64,000 nt of DNA from Piscicola geometra (taxonomy: Eukaryota; Annelida; Clitellata; Hirudinida; Piscicolidae), in assembly GCA_943735955.1 (NCBI GenBank), contig OX030960.1, positions 4,133,955-4,197,954 on the forward strand, in the 5' to 3' direction. Below are positions 1 to 12,200 of the stretch, piece after piece. A model generated the notes under the pieces. That model was not told the DNA's origin. It saw nothing but the letters and a program-made list of their open reading frames with translations, and searched no databases. The translations under genes and the position numbers were made by a program. Within the stretch, counting starts at the first letter, position 1; every line of letters begins with the position of its first letter.

Positions 1-766
1 ACGACAACCACTCTCCAAAACCCTCCTCTCCCACCGTAAAGTTCCCTATCAGGACAGATGAAGGGCCAGATAACGCAGACTACAGAGACTGGGATGGGGA
101 CGGGGATGGAGACTGGGATGGTGCAACGGGTGCTCTCTCCCTCACTCACCATCGCCTCGAACAGCACGCCGACGCACGCCTCTGAAGGTACCCCCTCCTT
201 CACGGCGTCTAGCCCTAGCTGTTCTAGTGAGTGTGTTTGTGTGTGTTCTTGTGTGTTTTGTGGGTGTGTTTATGTGTGGGGGGTGTTTTTGTTTTTTGTG
301 TGTGTTTATATGTGGGTTGTGGTGTTTTTGTGTGTGTGTGGGTGTTTTTTTGTGGGTGAGCATTATTTCAATTCTTCAGCACCGCACCTTCAATACAACC
401 TAAATCATTCAACCATCCCGTGCCATACTCCGTACCAACCAAGTAGAATTCTAAATCCCCCCCCACCCTTCTCTAGTAACTTCGACACCAGGACACAGCG
501 CATACGAACATGGGGCCGAACTGTCCGAAGACTTCGAGGCTGACGTGGGCGAAGGCTTGGGAAGGCTGTCAAGGGAGGTTACTGCTGTGTTATCGCACCT
601 CTCCTCGCAAATAGAACAAGACCCCTCCGCTTCCCCTCCCACCCTCAACCCTTCCCCCACTCAACCATCCACCCCCATCCAACCAACCACACCCACCCCT
701 TCTGACCTCACGCCCACCGAGGCGACGGTAGGGGCTCAGGGCGCTGTTGATTGCACTAAGCTGTGA
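1..766 (+). CDS. 3' end of an unidentified gene (last two exons)
   Basis: The last exon runs from the acceptor AG at 475-476 to the TGA at 764-766. It reads an acidic stretch, an amphipathic helix (LSREVTAVLSHLSSQIEQ, coded around 565-620), then a Pro/Thr/Ser-rich tail. It opens with two bases completing a codon, so the previous exon must end in phase 1. Candidate donors are GT at 121, 130 or 188, each in phase 1 of one of two open frames. The Asp/Gly/Trp-rich reading of 3-120 looks more protein-like than the other frame. The intron (about 188-476) is TG-rich. The helix weakly recalls the C-terminal coiled coils of EAG/ERG-type potassium channels, but I do not assign it. The gene begins before the window. 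Confidence 0.35.
228..357 (+). repeat. TG-rich low-complexity tract
   Basis: Degenerate (TG)n with G and T runs fills most of the putative last intron of the first gene. Any reading frame through it gives only Cys/Val-rich low-complexity peptide and is not coding. Confidence 0.8.
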
Positions 767-3080
767 ATGTACGATCTTGCTTACTTTTACCTGCCTCTCT
801 CATGCGCCATTGTATCTGCATATGCACCACCCCCACTGCGCACTTATCCGCTTGTTCCATCATGCTCACTTCCTTTCTCGCTTCTAGACGCTCGCACCAT
901 TTCAGCAACCAGTCGCTCATTAGTTTATTTCAATTATTTTTCAAGCGATTTTTTTCAACTTGAGTTTTGTTTCAAACCGAAACTTTGTCATGCATTCCGC
1001 ACCTGTCCATTATTTATTCCTTTTCTACTTCGTGTTGTTACCGCTACAGGACAAGCATTCCAACCGCACCTCCATTCACGTTTCGAGCGTTTTTGCTTTA
1101 TCACCGTCGAAGATGTAAGACTTGCAGGTAGCTTAGATGTACACCTAGCCACCATTGCGTAGTGGACAATAGACATACTAGACAGACACACACATTTACA
1201 CGCACGCACACCCACACACAAACACACACACACATAAACTCACACAAACAAAAACACCCCATACACATAAACACACACACATAAACACACACACACACGC
1301 ATAAACACACACACACACAAACACACACCAAATCAGCCTAGTTGAGCGTGCATTGAATATTACTTTATACTGTACTACTTAGTGTGGTTGTTGTTGGTGT
1401 TGTTGTTGTATAGTCGCCTGATGCATGTGTTGTAGTTGTTTAGATATTTCTATAGCGTCTTGTGCTGCGTGTTGTAATAGGCTTTCGAGTGGTCCTAAGT
1501 CTGCATCGGGTTACGCCACACCTCCCTTTCATCGTATTCTTCCTGTATTCAATTACTGATGATGAGCGATCTTCCATTTCATACAGCTTTTGACAGCTTA
1601 TATTTCTCTAAATTAGGATTTTCTGCATTGTTTTATTACAAATCTATGAAATATTTAAATTATTTAAATACGCGATTGAATTTGTAAGAATATATACGTT
1701 TTAACTGATTTTTTTAAATGTATTTACGCAATATTGTCTATGTTGAATAGAGTATTAAGCTTAAATCAAGGTTTTCAATCAAATCAATCTATCAAATAAA
1801 TACATTTCTATAGCGCTCTTCAGGTTTTCTTAGCATTTTATCAGCATTCAGGTCCACCTTCATTACCAAGTTTAAACTACTTTTATACAATTAATATTTA
1901 TTTATGGTTTTAATTTAACAATTTATTTTGCAAAATTCGTCGTGCCGCGGAAAAGGAAACCTTTTGACCTCATCTGCGCTCGCTCCGTGATGATGATGAT
2001 GATGAATTTAGTTTATATAAACAAATCAAAATGTATGTTTAAAATAATTATTACAACCACTTTTAATAACTTAATATTTAAAAAAATATTTCATTCCAAG
2101 TTTTATTTTTACGCACATATTTTATATTTTCCCGCTATTTCAAGCTCCCGCATCAACTGCATTTTAACATGTCTTCTTCTATTATTCTTCTTTTACTTGC
2201 ATTTTCACTTTATTCGAAATCTTTTTAACCACTCAAATCAATCAAAATTGAAATTATTTTCAAAATACTTTTTTATACATAGTTTGTAAAAGATCAAATT
2301 AATTTATTAACTCTTGTTTTTTCACTTGATCATTTTGAGCAATCTCAGAAATTTTGAACATTACAGTGGCATTTTCATAATTTTATACGTTATCATAAAA
2401 ATAATAATTGGGCACGATTCAACCCGACCATTTGCTCTAACCAAGTTAAACCCATCTTTTCACTACCTAACAAGTATTTTTTTGCATGTTCTCGTCACCA
2501 ATGTATTTGAAAGCAACTTCTGTCATAAATCAGAACCCATTAACAGACCATCAACTATAGCGCAGTCAGTCACCGCCACAACCTCCATCACCACCTCCTC
2601 CTACTAGCTTGCTTGGTGTTGTATTGTAAGGTAGATACTAACATGCTAGTGTATATAGAGACGATGATGTAGTCCCATTCACATCGCTTTTAGCCTCTTC
2701 CCGACTCCTTCACCCACCTATTACATACTACCTATCAACTGATTTCTCCTCCCCCTAGCGACTGTCTTTTAAACACGATTGATCGTTTAAGCGTAATAAC
2801 GTCAAGATGCGTGCTCAATTTGAATAAAGACGCTAGATTAGTTTCTTTCGGAACGAACTGTCTGTTTGTTTGCGAGAATGTGGGAAGAATGCAATATAGA
2901 ATCTATATTAAAAATGAATGTGATTGAATGCATGCAGCAGAAAGGTGGTCATGAATGCATGCATTAGGGATATACAAAACAGAGAAAGGAATAAGCAGTG
3001 TCCCCATTCTCATCAGGCAACAGTATCAAGTATGAAACAACAACAACAACAACAGTAGCAACATAAAGACTCATAAAAAC
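767..3080. other. 3' UTR / intergenic stretch between convergent genes
   Basis: No supported coding exon. It holds a CA-type microsatellite (1180-1330), a TTG-rich patch near 1385-1415, AT-rich DNA, and a plus-strand AATAAA at 2823-2828 that could end the upstream gene. If so, that gene has a 3' UTR of about 2 kb. Open stretches at 1942-2289 and 2314-2607 are AT-rich and lack splice or domain support. Confidence 0.5.
1180..1330. repeat. Interrupted (CA)n microsatellite
   Basis: Long run of CA dinucleotides broken by ATAAA and CG units. The peptides readable across it on either strand are products of the dinucleotide repeat. Confidence 0.9.
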
Positions 3081-3086
3081 TTTATT
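3081..3086 (-). terminator. Candidate poly(A) signal of JKAMP
   Basis: TTTATT on the plus strand reads AATAAA on the minus strand, about 180 nt past the JKAMP stop codon. It faces the plus-strand AATAAA at 2823-2828, fitting two convergent transcription units. Confidence 0.45.
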
Positions 3087-3265
3087 TTAAATATTAAAAT
3101 AATAATATATACATCTATCAGTATCATTCTTTCCGCTGGAATTTCCTGCCATTATTGACTATTCCACCCTAACATACCAGTGGGAAACTTCTTTCCATCT
3201 CATCTCACTTCACCAAGACATGCTCCCTCCCGCTAAGACCACCACCGCAACGATCATCAAGGTCC

Positions 3266-3495
3266 TCAGTGCTCCTTGTTGGCATCGAGGTTGAGCGAGC
3301 GAGGGTCGGTGAAGGGCGATGTGAGGATGTAGACGACGGGAGGCAGTAAGACGAGGCAAAAAAGCGGGTATTCTCGCTCGAAGGGAGTGCATTGCAGGAG
3401 GCAGGAGACAGCGAAGACGAGGCATGAAGTGTGTATGAGGACTACCGCAATGTTGCGCACTTTTGTGAAAAGTTCTTTCGTTAAGCCCTTTGGTG

Positions 3496-3551
<56 letters not shown>

Positions 3552-4199
3552 TGTGTGCGTATAAAATCTTTCCATTTCCTCTAATCCTTCCATCCATCGC
3601 GGCATCTTTTAATTGCAAACGAACCTTCTCCTTGAAAGAAGCGAAGTGGATGGCGTTGGTAACCATGGTGATGATGATGATGCTGTAAGGGAAGGAGTAG
3701 TCTGTATTTGTGTGGAAGAAGATGGAATTTAGAAAGAAGCTTTTAAAATTATAATGTATAAAGATAATATAATGATGATGATGATGATGATGGTGGTTGT
3801 GATAATAACGACGACGACGTTGATGATGATAAAATACACAAATCAAGTCTTTAAAACACACGCACAAAAACAAAGAAAATAACTAAATTAGAGCAAACAC
3901 ATTTAAAGGCGAGTAAGACACTGTGAAAGACAAGAAGCTAACAAATGATTCCAGCAAGTAGGGCGTGTGTGATGGCGAGGAGTGGATGCAGGAAGAGGGC
4001 TGCATACAAGGAGAAGAAACAAGGCATGTGCAGCAGGCGAGAGAGACTGCAGCGGAAGACGATGGTCAGCAGGAGGTTGAGGAGGTGCATGAGGAAGACA
4101 AGTGAGTACCTAATAAAGGTTGAATTCTTGAGATGGCAAAAAATGGTTTTTTGAATAAATAGAATGTTATTATAGATTTAAATTTATGTTATGATGATG

Positions 4200-4297
<98 letters not shown>

Positions 4298-5081
4298 TAT
4301 AACTCAGTTTAGAGCTTGATTTAAAAGTGAGTGAACAAGAATAAAAAGGATAAAATTGGGCAAAATGCTTTCGTCACTTACAATGGATACACTGCCTCTT
4401 GGGTGCAGTGCAGAGTGGTTGTGAAGTCGAGGGTTGGATTGAAGAAGATGCTGTACCAATCAGAAAGAGTCCTGCTGCCACATGACACCAATTGGAGCGA
4501 CCCCATTGGCTGAAAAAGAAGCAAAGCCAAGAGAAAAGAGATGGTGCTTTCAAGGAAGGCTGAGATATGGAAGAACAAGTTATTGCAACTGTGAGGGGGT
4601 TTGAAGTCAGCTTTAAAAGAATGACTGTAAATAGAAAATTAAAATAAATGTGGTTTAAATGTTTATGGTCATTAAAAAATATTTGAACTACTTTAATTAA
4701 TTAAATTAAAAACCTACTTGTCTTTCTTGATGGAAATATCGATAAAGATGGTGTTGAAGACGAGAGGAATGCACGCCATGCATGTCAAGTACATCCAGTC
4801 ATAAGTGGAAGGGTTGTCGTGACACTCTTCACACATCCAAGTGGCGTTTACGCGAGAGCCTGCCGGACATGCCTGATGGTGGAATGGCATTGAATGGAAA
4901 AATCTTAGAAATCACAGACTTTTAACAACCTTTTTTAATATTTTAATTAAACACGTATGTTTTTATTTTCAAAATTCAATTTTTTAAATTTTATCCAAAG
5001 AACAATTTCACTAACTCCACATTCTCCCAGACCACCATTCTCCTGAATAGTCCTTCCACAGTAAAAGCCCGGACATTCCAT
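3266..5081 (-). CDS. JKAMP: JKAMP (JNK1/MAPK8-associated membrane protein homologue)
   Basis: Six exons on the minus strand read a near-complete JKAMP. Exon 1 (5081 down to about 5018) begins MECPGFYCGRT. Exon 2 (4872 to about 4714) carries the Cys-rich ECHDNPSTYDWMYL segment and the first membrane helix. Exon 3 (about 4600-4378) includes FQPMGSLQLVSCGSRTLSDW and ends CTQEAVYPL. Exon 4 (about 4085-3945) is hydrophobic, exon 5 (about 3735-3590) reads DYSFPYSIIIITMVTNAIHF, and exon 6 ends FTDPRSLNLDANKEH before the TGA at 3266-3268. These motifs match the known multipass ER membrane protein, which links JNK signalling to the proteasome and ER-associated degradation. Introns hold a (TG)n tract (3498-3551) and a (TA)n tract (4201-4300). 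The start is the only ATG preceding the CPGxYCG motif. I am confident of the family; exon edges are approximate. Confidence 0.9.
3498..3551. repeat. (TG)n microsatellite in JKAMP intron
   Basis: About 25 uninterrupted TG units lie between JKAMP exons 5 and 6. Poly-His/Thr or Cys/Val readings across it are not genes. Confidence 0.95.
4201..4300. repeat. (TA)n microsatellite in JKAMP intron
   Basis: An almost pure TA run of about 100 bp between JKAMP exons 3 and 4, a likely length-polymorphic and assembly-sensitive tract. Confidence 0.95.
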
Positions 5082-5467
5082 AATCAAGCCATTTAAATAC
5101 CTTAATTTTAAAAATATTGAACAGAATTTGCTTATTTAAAATCTAAAAATGGTTTAATATTAAAACAACTAATCGAAAAAGAATAGAAATTAAACTAAAA
5201 ATGAAATATAACCGAATAAGTAATGAGCGAAAAAACTTAAAATTTTTTTTACTTCAACCTATTTATTCCAATAAAGTAAATGAAGGAAAAACAGAAAAAA
5301 AAGAAAAAATTGATGATCAAACACTTGTTCAAAAGTATCTTATTGATTTGTTCATTGATGAGTCGATAATTAATATTGAGTATAAATCCGTTATTAAATA
5401 GGCGAATATATAAACTATTTTAACTTTTTTAGATAACTGTGTCTATCTCAGGTTTTAAAATCGGTAA
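5082..5467. other. Divergent intergenic region upstream of JKAMP
   Basis: This 386-bp AT-rich stretch separates the JKAMP start (minus) from the next gene's start (plus), so it probably holds both promoters. I see no clear motif. It contains a 66-codon Lys/Ile-rich open stretch (5201-5401) with no splice or domain support, which I do not call. Confidence 0.4.
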
Positions 5468-5896
5468 ATGCTGATGGCGTTCATCATGAAGAATTCCGGA
5501 AATTTACAACCCACTTCAGTTGAAGAAACTGATAGATTGTGTTATAGTGACGTTGTGGTGATGGCAACATTCATTCTGAGTCTCATTCTCTTCATCGCCT
5601 TCATCAATACGCCTATCTACTTTCACCTTTGTTACTTCAGTAAGCGTTGTGTTTTTATTCCATTGAAAGTTATATTAAGTAAAAAATCGATTTATTAACG
5701 AATACCCCCTTTAGATCAGAAAATATCAGATCCATTGAAAAAGCTGGAAGTTGAGTTTTTAAATAAAGAAGTTTTGTTGGATGGAGAAATCTGTTTGTCG
5801 AATCTTGAACAACATAACTGCAGTTGTGCGTGCATGCCGGAATGGAAGAAACGAAAGAGTCAATTAGGTTTGTATTTTATTAGTACCCTTTGGTAG
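5468..5896 (+). CDS. Small single-pass membrane protein, unidentified
   Basis: A two-exon model closes in frame. Exon 1 is 5468-5639 (donor GTAAGC) and exon 2 is 5715-5896 (acceptor TTTAG, stop TAG 5894-5896), giving 117 aa. Residues about 26-55 form one strong hydrophobic helix (VVVMATFILSLILFIAFINT). The second exon is charged and ends in a Cys cluster (NCSCACMPEW) followed by basic residues. There is no signal peptide before the helix and no domain I recognise. ATGs at codons 1, 3 and 7 are all possible starts. Further exons cannot be excluded, because a weak donor (GTTTGT) lies near 5867. It is divergently arranged with JKAMP. Confidence 0.45.
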
Positions 5897-5905
5897 CTCT
5901 AAGGC

Positions 5906-5981
5906 TTGTACTTCATTAGCTTAGACTCTAAGCGTATTGAGACTGAATTAGACTATATTTATTAAAGCTAATGAAGTACAA
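5906..5981. repeat. 17-bp perfect inverted repeat (hairpin)
   Basis: 5906-5922 (TTGTACTTCATTAGCTT) is the exact reverse complement of 5965-5981, with a 42-nt loop. It lies just after the small membrane-protein gene. It could be a minimal fold-back element or an RNA hairpin. Confidence 0.7.
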
Positions 5982-6682
5982 TGTTTTAAAACATTAAAAA
6001 ACCTAAGGAAAAACAATAATAGAAAAGTGATAATCTATTTTAGTATTTCGAACGATTTATAAGCTATACATTATAAGCAAACTGACAATATTTTAAAACG
6101 TAAAGATTTAAAATCAATATTGTCTTCATTATCAAGTTGAAAATTAAATTTTCCTGAAGAAGAGGTATTTTTAAAAAAAAAGCCTTTCTAAATTTATCAA
6201 AAAACTGACCGCTCTAAGTAGAAGCGGGATGCCTGTTTTTGTATAGACCAATGGTCTCATCCGTCCTTGTCAAGGGGAGTGCTAACCGGCTCTCCTTTGA
6301 CATTACACAATGTAAATAAATGGCTAGTCATTTATATACATAATGAATACATTGATTACAACTTGTGGGGTTCAGAAAATCAGTTTTTTTAGAATTATAA
6401 AATATTTATTTGCATAACTTTAAATGTTTAAATATTAATATTTAATAATAAGAAATTTTTTTTAAAACTTTAATAAGAAATCAGACTGACTTTTATATAC
6501 AAATACTTTTCAAATAATTACAACAGGCGATAAAATTTCTAAAATAAAAGAGATAATAAATTGAAATGACTAAAATAACAAAATAATTAATAAAACTTGC
6601 AATGAGACTAACAACCGAAAAAATAATGCACAAATAATAATCCTAACTCTAGCGATTGAAAAAACACTTTACAATTTAAAAA
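5982..6682. other. Gene-free AT-rich stretch with a repeat-like patch
   Basis: No coding signal. The patch 6215-6330 is less AT-rich than its surroundings and ends AATGTAAATAAATGG. That looks like the 3' tail of a non-LTR retroelement, but no reverse-transcriptase reading frame accompanies it. Confidence 0.3.
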
Positions 6683-8003
6683 TTAAACAAAATACGAAGA
6701 AATATCTGAAGGTTCTAGACTATCTTCAGACAAACAATCGGATGAGACATCATTTTCTAGTAATATGTCATAACTAAGAGATGACTTAAGCCTTCTATCG
6801 GAACAATCGTTAGTCGCTTGTGTCGAATCAACAATATTGAAATATTCTTGTTGATCATTTTCTGTTTTTATCTGTTTTAAAGAATATTTAAATATTAAAT
6901 TTCTTTGTAATAATGATAATTTAAAATGTTTAAAGGTAAATTGTTTTCAAAGTATACAAATCCACCTGGTTACACTCCCACAAATGGTGAAAGACCTTCC
7001 AGCCGTTCAAGCCCCTTGCTCTTCCCCCTTCAAAATGGTTAAACACAGATTTATGTACCTTATTAACTCCAAGTCTTATTTTTCAGTGTCCGAAAATTAA
7101 GATACCAGGAAATGAAAAAAATAAAAAGAATAATTTTTTGAAAGTTATTGAAACATAATTACGAAAAAAAAGTAAGTAATTTTTGAAATTTTTATAGCGC
7201 TTTTTTCAGTTTTTAAAGCTTATGAAGCATTCACTTACTTGGTCTGAAACATAAATAGTCAATAAAGTCTTCAGCAAAAATGATATTCTTGGTGACATTT
7301 GGAACATCTGATATGGAAATGGAGGATACAACTTGGCTGGAAGGGTGTGCAAACTTCCTCTTAGCCCTGCAATAATTTTCAAAATAACCATACTATTTTG
7401 TGCTATTCAGATAAAATAAGGTAAAAAAGTATAAGTTAACATACAAAACAGCCTGAGAAGACTTAAGTGATGACCTAGAAGATCTGCTTTTTGCTGAAAA
7501 AAACAATAATAATAGAAGAAAAAATTAAATGATTCAACAAATTAATGTTAAAAAGTGAACTTCGTTCAAAGTATTCAATGTAAAAACCTTCAGGCGCCTT
7601 TTTGCTTATTTTTCTATGAAGTGGAGACTTCAATGATATGTTGAGAGCTTTCTGCAACTGTCTTTGCTCCTTCCATGAGATTCCTTCAGGCTGCACAAGA
7701 ACATTAGTTTTTTTTATAAATGTTAATAAAAAATATATATTCCAATTATTTTAAACATTTTAATTTGTTGAGCAATGGTTCTATTCAAGATCAACCTTCA
7801 GCAAGCTTTTTTTCTCAGTAACAGTAAAGCAACAGCTTCTTTTGATCATATCATCTATTGAGAAATTTTTAATTATTCATATATAAAACTATATATTCAG
7901 AGATAAACTCTATTGAAAAAATTTGTTTACCTGCAAAACTATCAGCAGAGATTTTATTCCTGAAGTGAAACCTAGACTGTTGGAAAAGTCTATTTACAGC
8001 CAT
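6683..8003 (-). CDS. Unidentified multi-exon gene (small basic/Ser-rich protein)
   Basis: Phase-compatible exons chain together on the minus strand: 8003-7931 (MAVNRLFQQSRFHFRNK), 7854-7796, 7690-7588 (PEGISWKEQRQLQKALNISL), 7493-7445 (Ser-rich), 7366-7239 (AKRKFAHPSSQVV), and a last exon 6871-6683 ending SDISSYFV and TAA. The 7366-7239 exon ends in phase 1 while the last begins in phase 0, so one more exon must lie between. A candidate is near 7020-6964, reading a Trp-rich peptide that ends HHLWECNQ at a GTGGAT donor. The product is about 220 aa with no signal peptide or membrane helix, and its acidic Ser-rich C-terminus suggests a cytosolic or nuclear protein. I do not recognise the family. 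Five consecutive phase-consistent junctions argue for a real gene. Confidence 0.5.
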
Positions 8004-8550
8004 AAATAATTTTTTAGTTTTTTTCCATGATATATATTATATATTTATATATTATATAAATAGAAAAAAAGTAGTTTCAATACTGGTGGGCTAATAATAT
8101 TCAAGTGTTCTTTAATGTTCAATTCCTATACAAATAGTAGATTTAAAACAATCGATTTATTAATATTATAAAATATTTACAAAAATGTTATACTGTGTTA
8201 CTAAATTTTTGTCCAACAAAGTTGCAGTTAACGAGAGCGCTTAGTGCTTGATAAAAATAATCTTGTAAAAGTGAAGTCAAATGAATAATTTATTCAAGTA
8301 AATTTTTATCAGCGAGTAATTACAAAATGCTAGATTTTATTGTATTGTTTAACAATTAGTAACGCAAAATTTAATCTAGTCGCTTTATATCCTTTCAATC
8401 CCTGAGAAACCTTTCAAATGACGATGATTTGTTTGATTACACAAAATAATTGCAATTTTCTTTCAAACTTGTCAGTTTCTGTTTTAAGAGTTTTTTATTA
8501 TTTTAAAAACTAGGTTTGCGTTAAATTAGTGCATCAAAACTATGACTACA
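8004..8550. other. AT-rich intergenic, nothing recognised
   Basis: AT-rich DNA upstream of the minus-strand gene that starts at 8003. I see no open exon, RNA gene or repeat unit. Confidence 0.4.
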
Positions 8551-8921
8551 CTCCAGGGGGCGGCGATCTGGTGTAAATCTTGGCGGGGGGAGGGGGGGGG
8601 GGGAAGTTTTACCCAGCATGGATGATCCTGTGAGGGTCCTGGGGTCCGGACCACGCTCCCCCCACTTAAAAAAACATTTTTAAACTCATGTTTTGACACG
8701 AATATTTAAGTAAACAAATAATAGTTTTGTTTAAGACAGCTATCACTATAACTACACATACTCACAGTGTATTACTATATAGATATTCTGTTTTATGCCA
8801 TGTTTAACGATTATTCTTGTATCAAAACAAGAGTTTAAATATGTTTTAATGAACAAAGTGGGGGGGGGGTCCACATTGAGGCAGACCCCAGGACCCCGCC
8901 ACCAGGATCGCCGTCCGTGCT
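8551..8921. mobile_element. G-rich fold-back (MITE-like) element
   Basis: The left end (8556-8660) reads GGGGGCGGCGATCTGGTG and later GGGTCCTGGGGTCCGG. The reverse complement of the right end (8862-8921) reads GGACGGCGATCCTGGTGG and then GGTCCTGGGGTC. The two ends are therefore imperfect terminal inverted repeats around an AT-rich core with no reading frame. A related copy of the same motifs lies at 36249-36350. This fits a non-autonomous DNA transposon or fold-back repeat. I did not identify a clean target-site duplication. Confidence 0.6.
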
Positions 8922-9297
8922 AAATACCTTTAGATTGTGTTTCATTTTGTGAGAAACTTTTTCAATAGATACATACTGCAGATGTGTTCTTTATCTTTGA
9001 ATCGACAAAAACTGCATCAGCACAGAAAAACTTTTATTTCATGGAAGATTGTTTTTATACTCTTTTTGAAGAAAGTTCGATTTTATAAATATTTAAATGA
9101 TTTACTTTATTTGAAAGCTACAATCCATTAAAAATAAATCACACATAATATCTTTTTCCAAAACTTGATTTCTTCGATTATGAATGATAGATTAGAAGAC
9201 AAAATGGAGAACACTCACAGAAGAAAGTGTTACTAATATTTAAACTAACAGGAAACAAAGAATGGAAAAATATATATTTATATAAATTATCTTTTGC
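8922..9297. other. AT-rich region 3' of gene A
   Basis: Probable 3' UTR and intergenic DNA of gene A. A 64-codon open stretch (8937-9131) is AT-driven and shows no domain, so I do not call it. Confidence 0.4.
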
Positions 9298-12200
9298 TTA
9301 GGCGCAAGACTCACAGCACTCCACTTTATTAATGGAACAATACTTTGGATCACACCAGTCGTAGTGGTTTCCGTAGCGACAATCTGTAGATACGAAGAAA
9401 ACTTTAGGGTTTTTTTCTAAACTAACTCAAGTGAAAAAAAGCCAAAAGTATAAAAATTTTGTGATACATTTTTTTGCCAAACTTTTTAATCGCTCACCTC
9501 CTGTGCGGTTTTTTCGCAGACGTTCGCACGTGGCTGGACAGATGTTTGCAGTGTTCGGGTCGTAGCAGTAGCCCGGGAAGATGCCTGGACACCAAGAACC
9601 AGTGTCTAATGAAGCGGCTGTCGTGAAAAAAATAATACTAATAAAATAAGTAATAATTTTAAAAAGTGTATATTGGCTTTAGAAATTTATTTATTTTTGA
9701 AATTTAGTTGTTAAAAAAACCCAAATAATCTAACTTTATAATTAAATCAATTCAGCTTACGCGTATTGGGAGATTTCTTTATGCTGGCACACGTTTTGCA
9801 GCAGTTATCAGCGACCTCGGGTCTTTCGCAAAGGACCGGGCTCGTAACATAACTCTTGCACCAAGTCACTTTATCTCCATACTCACAGTCTGTAGAAGTG
9901 AGATGAATTATTAAAAGATGCGTTTAAAATAAAAAGATAAATTTAATAGTATGTATTTATAATCCATTCAGGTGAGCTCGAAAATAATAAAGTTTACGAT
10001 TTTGACCAAAAAACTAACTTTTTTTGGTAGGTTCGAAGAACTTGGCGCAAGTGGCACAGCAAGTCTTCTTGTAGTTGTAGCACTCGTAGGCCTGTATCGT
10101 TGCACAGAACTGAGCCTCGTCTCCGTTGGGACACGAAGGAGGGTCTATAGAGAAGGGTAATTTTCATTAGACTATGAAAAAGATAAAATTTATAATGTAT
10201 TTAATTTCAATACAAACTTGCATATAGTTCATGCATAATTTTTTGGCTATATACTTGAGTTTGGAGTAAGATAGGGTTTGCAGCTTTGGCAGCACTGAGT
10301 GGCCACACTTTCCATTCTGCACTGTTGAGCTCCTTTCACATAAGACTGACACCAACTAGCTTGGTCTCCATACTCGCAACCTAGTTAATTAATTGATAAT
10401 TATATATTTATAATTGATAAGTTTACAAATAAAGTAATTTTAATTGAAATATAATCAATATCGTATCTATGTATGATGTGCATTAACTCATAAAATTTAA
10501 GCTTTATATAAAGAAACACTGTGTTATAAATTTCAACCAACATTTTATTAGAATTTAAACGTAAAAAAATTTAAAGAATTTTCAGCCAACGAACCAGTGT
10601 TTGAGGCATCGTACTTTGCTAAGCATGTTTCGCAGCATTGAACATTGCTGACGTAACAATCTCCTCTGAACAAAGTGCCACACCAATTCACTGAGTCGCC
10701 TACAGGGCATTTGTTCGGAAACCTTGGAGGTGGGGTTGTTGTCGTGGTGATTGGAGCATTGGCGAAGTTTCTGCAAGTGTAACAGCACTCTTTCGTGAAG
10801 GATGGATTAGAACAGTGGTCCTTAGTGCATCCACTCATTTTGTCACCGTAAGTGCAGCCTGCAAATAAAATTGTATAGTTCAAAAGATAGTTTTTGACTT
10901 CATTCTTACAATGTTGTTAATAAAATGGAAAAAGAACTACCTTCAATGCCAGTCTTCAGTCTGGAGCAAGTCTCACAGCATGTATCTTCAGATTGGTAAC
11001 ACTGTTTGGCATTCTGAGGGGAAAATGAGCTGCACCATTCTGCCTTGTCTCCGAATCTGGGTTAAAGAAGTGGAAAGAAGGCTAGCTAATAGAGCGCCTT
11101 GAGCTTTTAAGTAATTTGTACGATATATTTAACGTTTGAATTGTTTTAATGATTTAATAAGATAGCAACTTATTAATCTCTTTCCACACCTGCAGTTGGC
11201 AACAGTGTGCTGCTTTTGTCTTTCGGCACAAGTGGCACAGCAGCTACTGACTCTTGATCTGTCGTAGCACTCCATGTCTTTAAGCGCATTGCAATCCTTG
11301 TAATAGTCTCCAAACTCACAACCTTTGAATGTCAGTGAGGTATTCGTAAAAGATATATATTTTTTTTTAATTGTTTTTTTTGGTCATGCATTAAGTGAAA
11401 AAAAAATCATTGGAAAAATAAAATAAAAAAGCGGTATTACTTAAATATCTGAACTCACCAAGGAACGAAGCGTTTTTGACCTTTTGACAAGAAGCACAGC
11501 ACAGATCCCTGTAATGCTGCTGGTAGCAGAGATGAGGGTTGTATCTAATGTGGTTCTCACAAGTAGTTCGTGAATTGACTGCTTCAAATGCTTCCTTGTA
11601 GTCACCGTAGATACACTTGTTTTCTGCAAAAAATAATAATTTCCAATTCTTCAAGACATTCGAAAATATATTTTCAACACGTTAGCGTATTTATAATATA
11701 ATTTTTTATCTCTCATTACAATACAATGAACTGACCAGTAGTAGATGGGGCTCTGGAATCCGATTCACACTTGCTTCTATAACACCACATCTTGTTGCCG
11801 CAGGAAGTGCCATCTACTGCTCTAATCTCCACCTTGCTGACACACCTTTGGAATTCAGGGTCAAAGCAAACCAGTTCTCGGCAAATCTTGATGTCTCTTT
11901 CACCTCCACCCTTCAAAGATATACGATTTTAGAAATAAAATAGGTTGTACATCTCTTCACATTTTTCTTTATTATAATAAGAAAGGAAATTATTTGAATA
12001 CTTGTGGAAAAATTAACTTTTGTTATAACTTTTTTTATTCACATTAAACTTCAATTTCGTGCAAAAGAACTCACAGCGCAATAGTAAGATCCTTGACCGT
12101 AAAGAAGCTTGCACTGTTCATCGACTGAATACTTTTGGCCTGGAAACTGTTGTAGAAAAAAATCCGTGCTACTTGGATCAGCGTCGAAAGCAGCGTTAAG

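Noticed and set aside
1..766. Assignment of the first gene to the EAG/ERG potassium channel family
   Set aside because: The only hint is one amphipathic helix; no channel, PAS or cyclic-nucleotide-binding domain lies in the window.
3481..3584. Poly-His/Thr and Cys/Val reading frames around 3.5 kb
   Set aside because: They translate the (TG)n microsatellite in a JKAMP intron; only the parts overlapping JKAMP exons 5 and 6 in the right frame are coding.
5201..5401. Lys/Ile-rich 66-codon open frame
   Set aside because: It sits in the divergent promoter region, is AT-driven, and has no domain or splice support.
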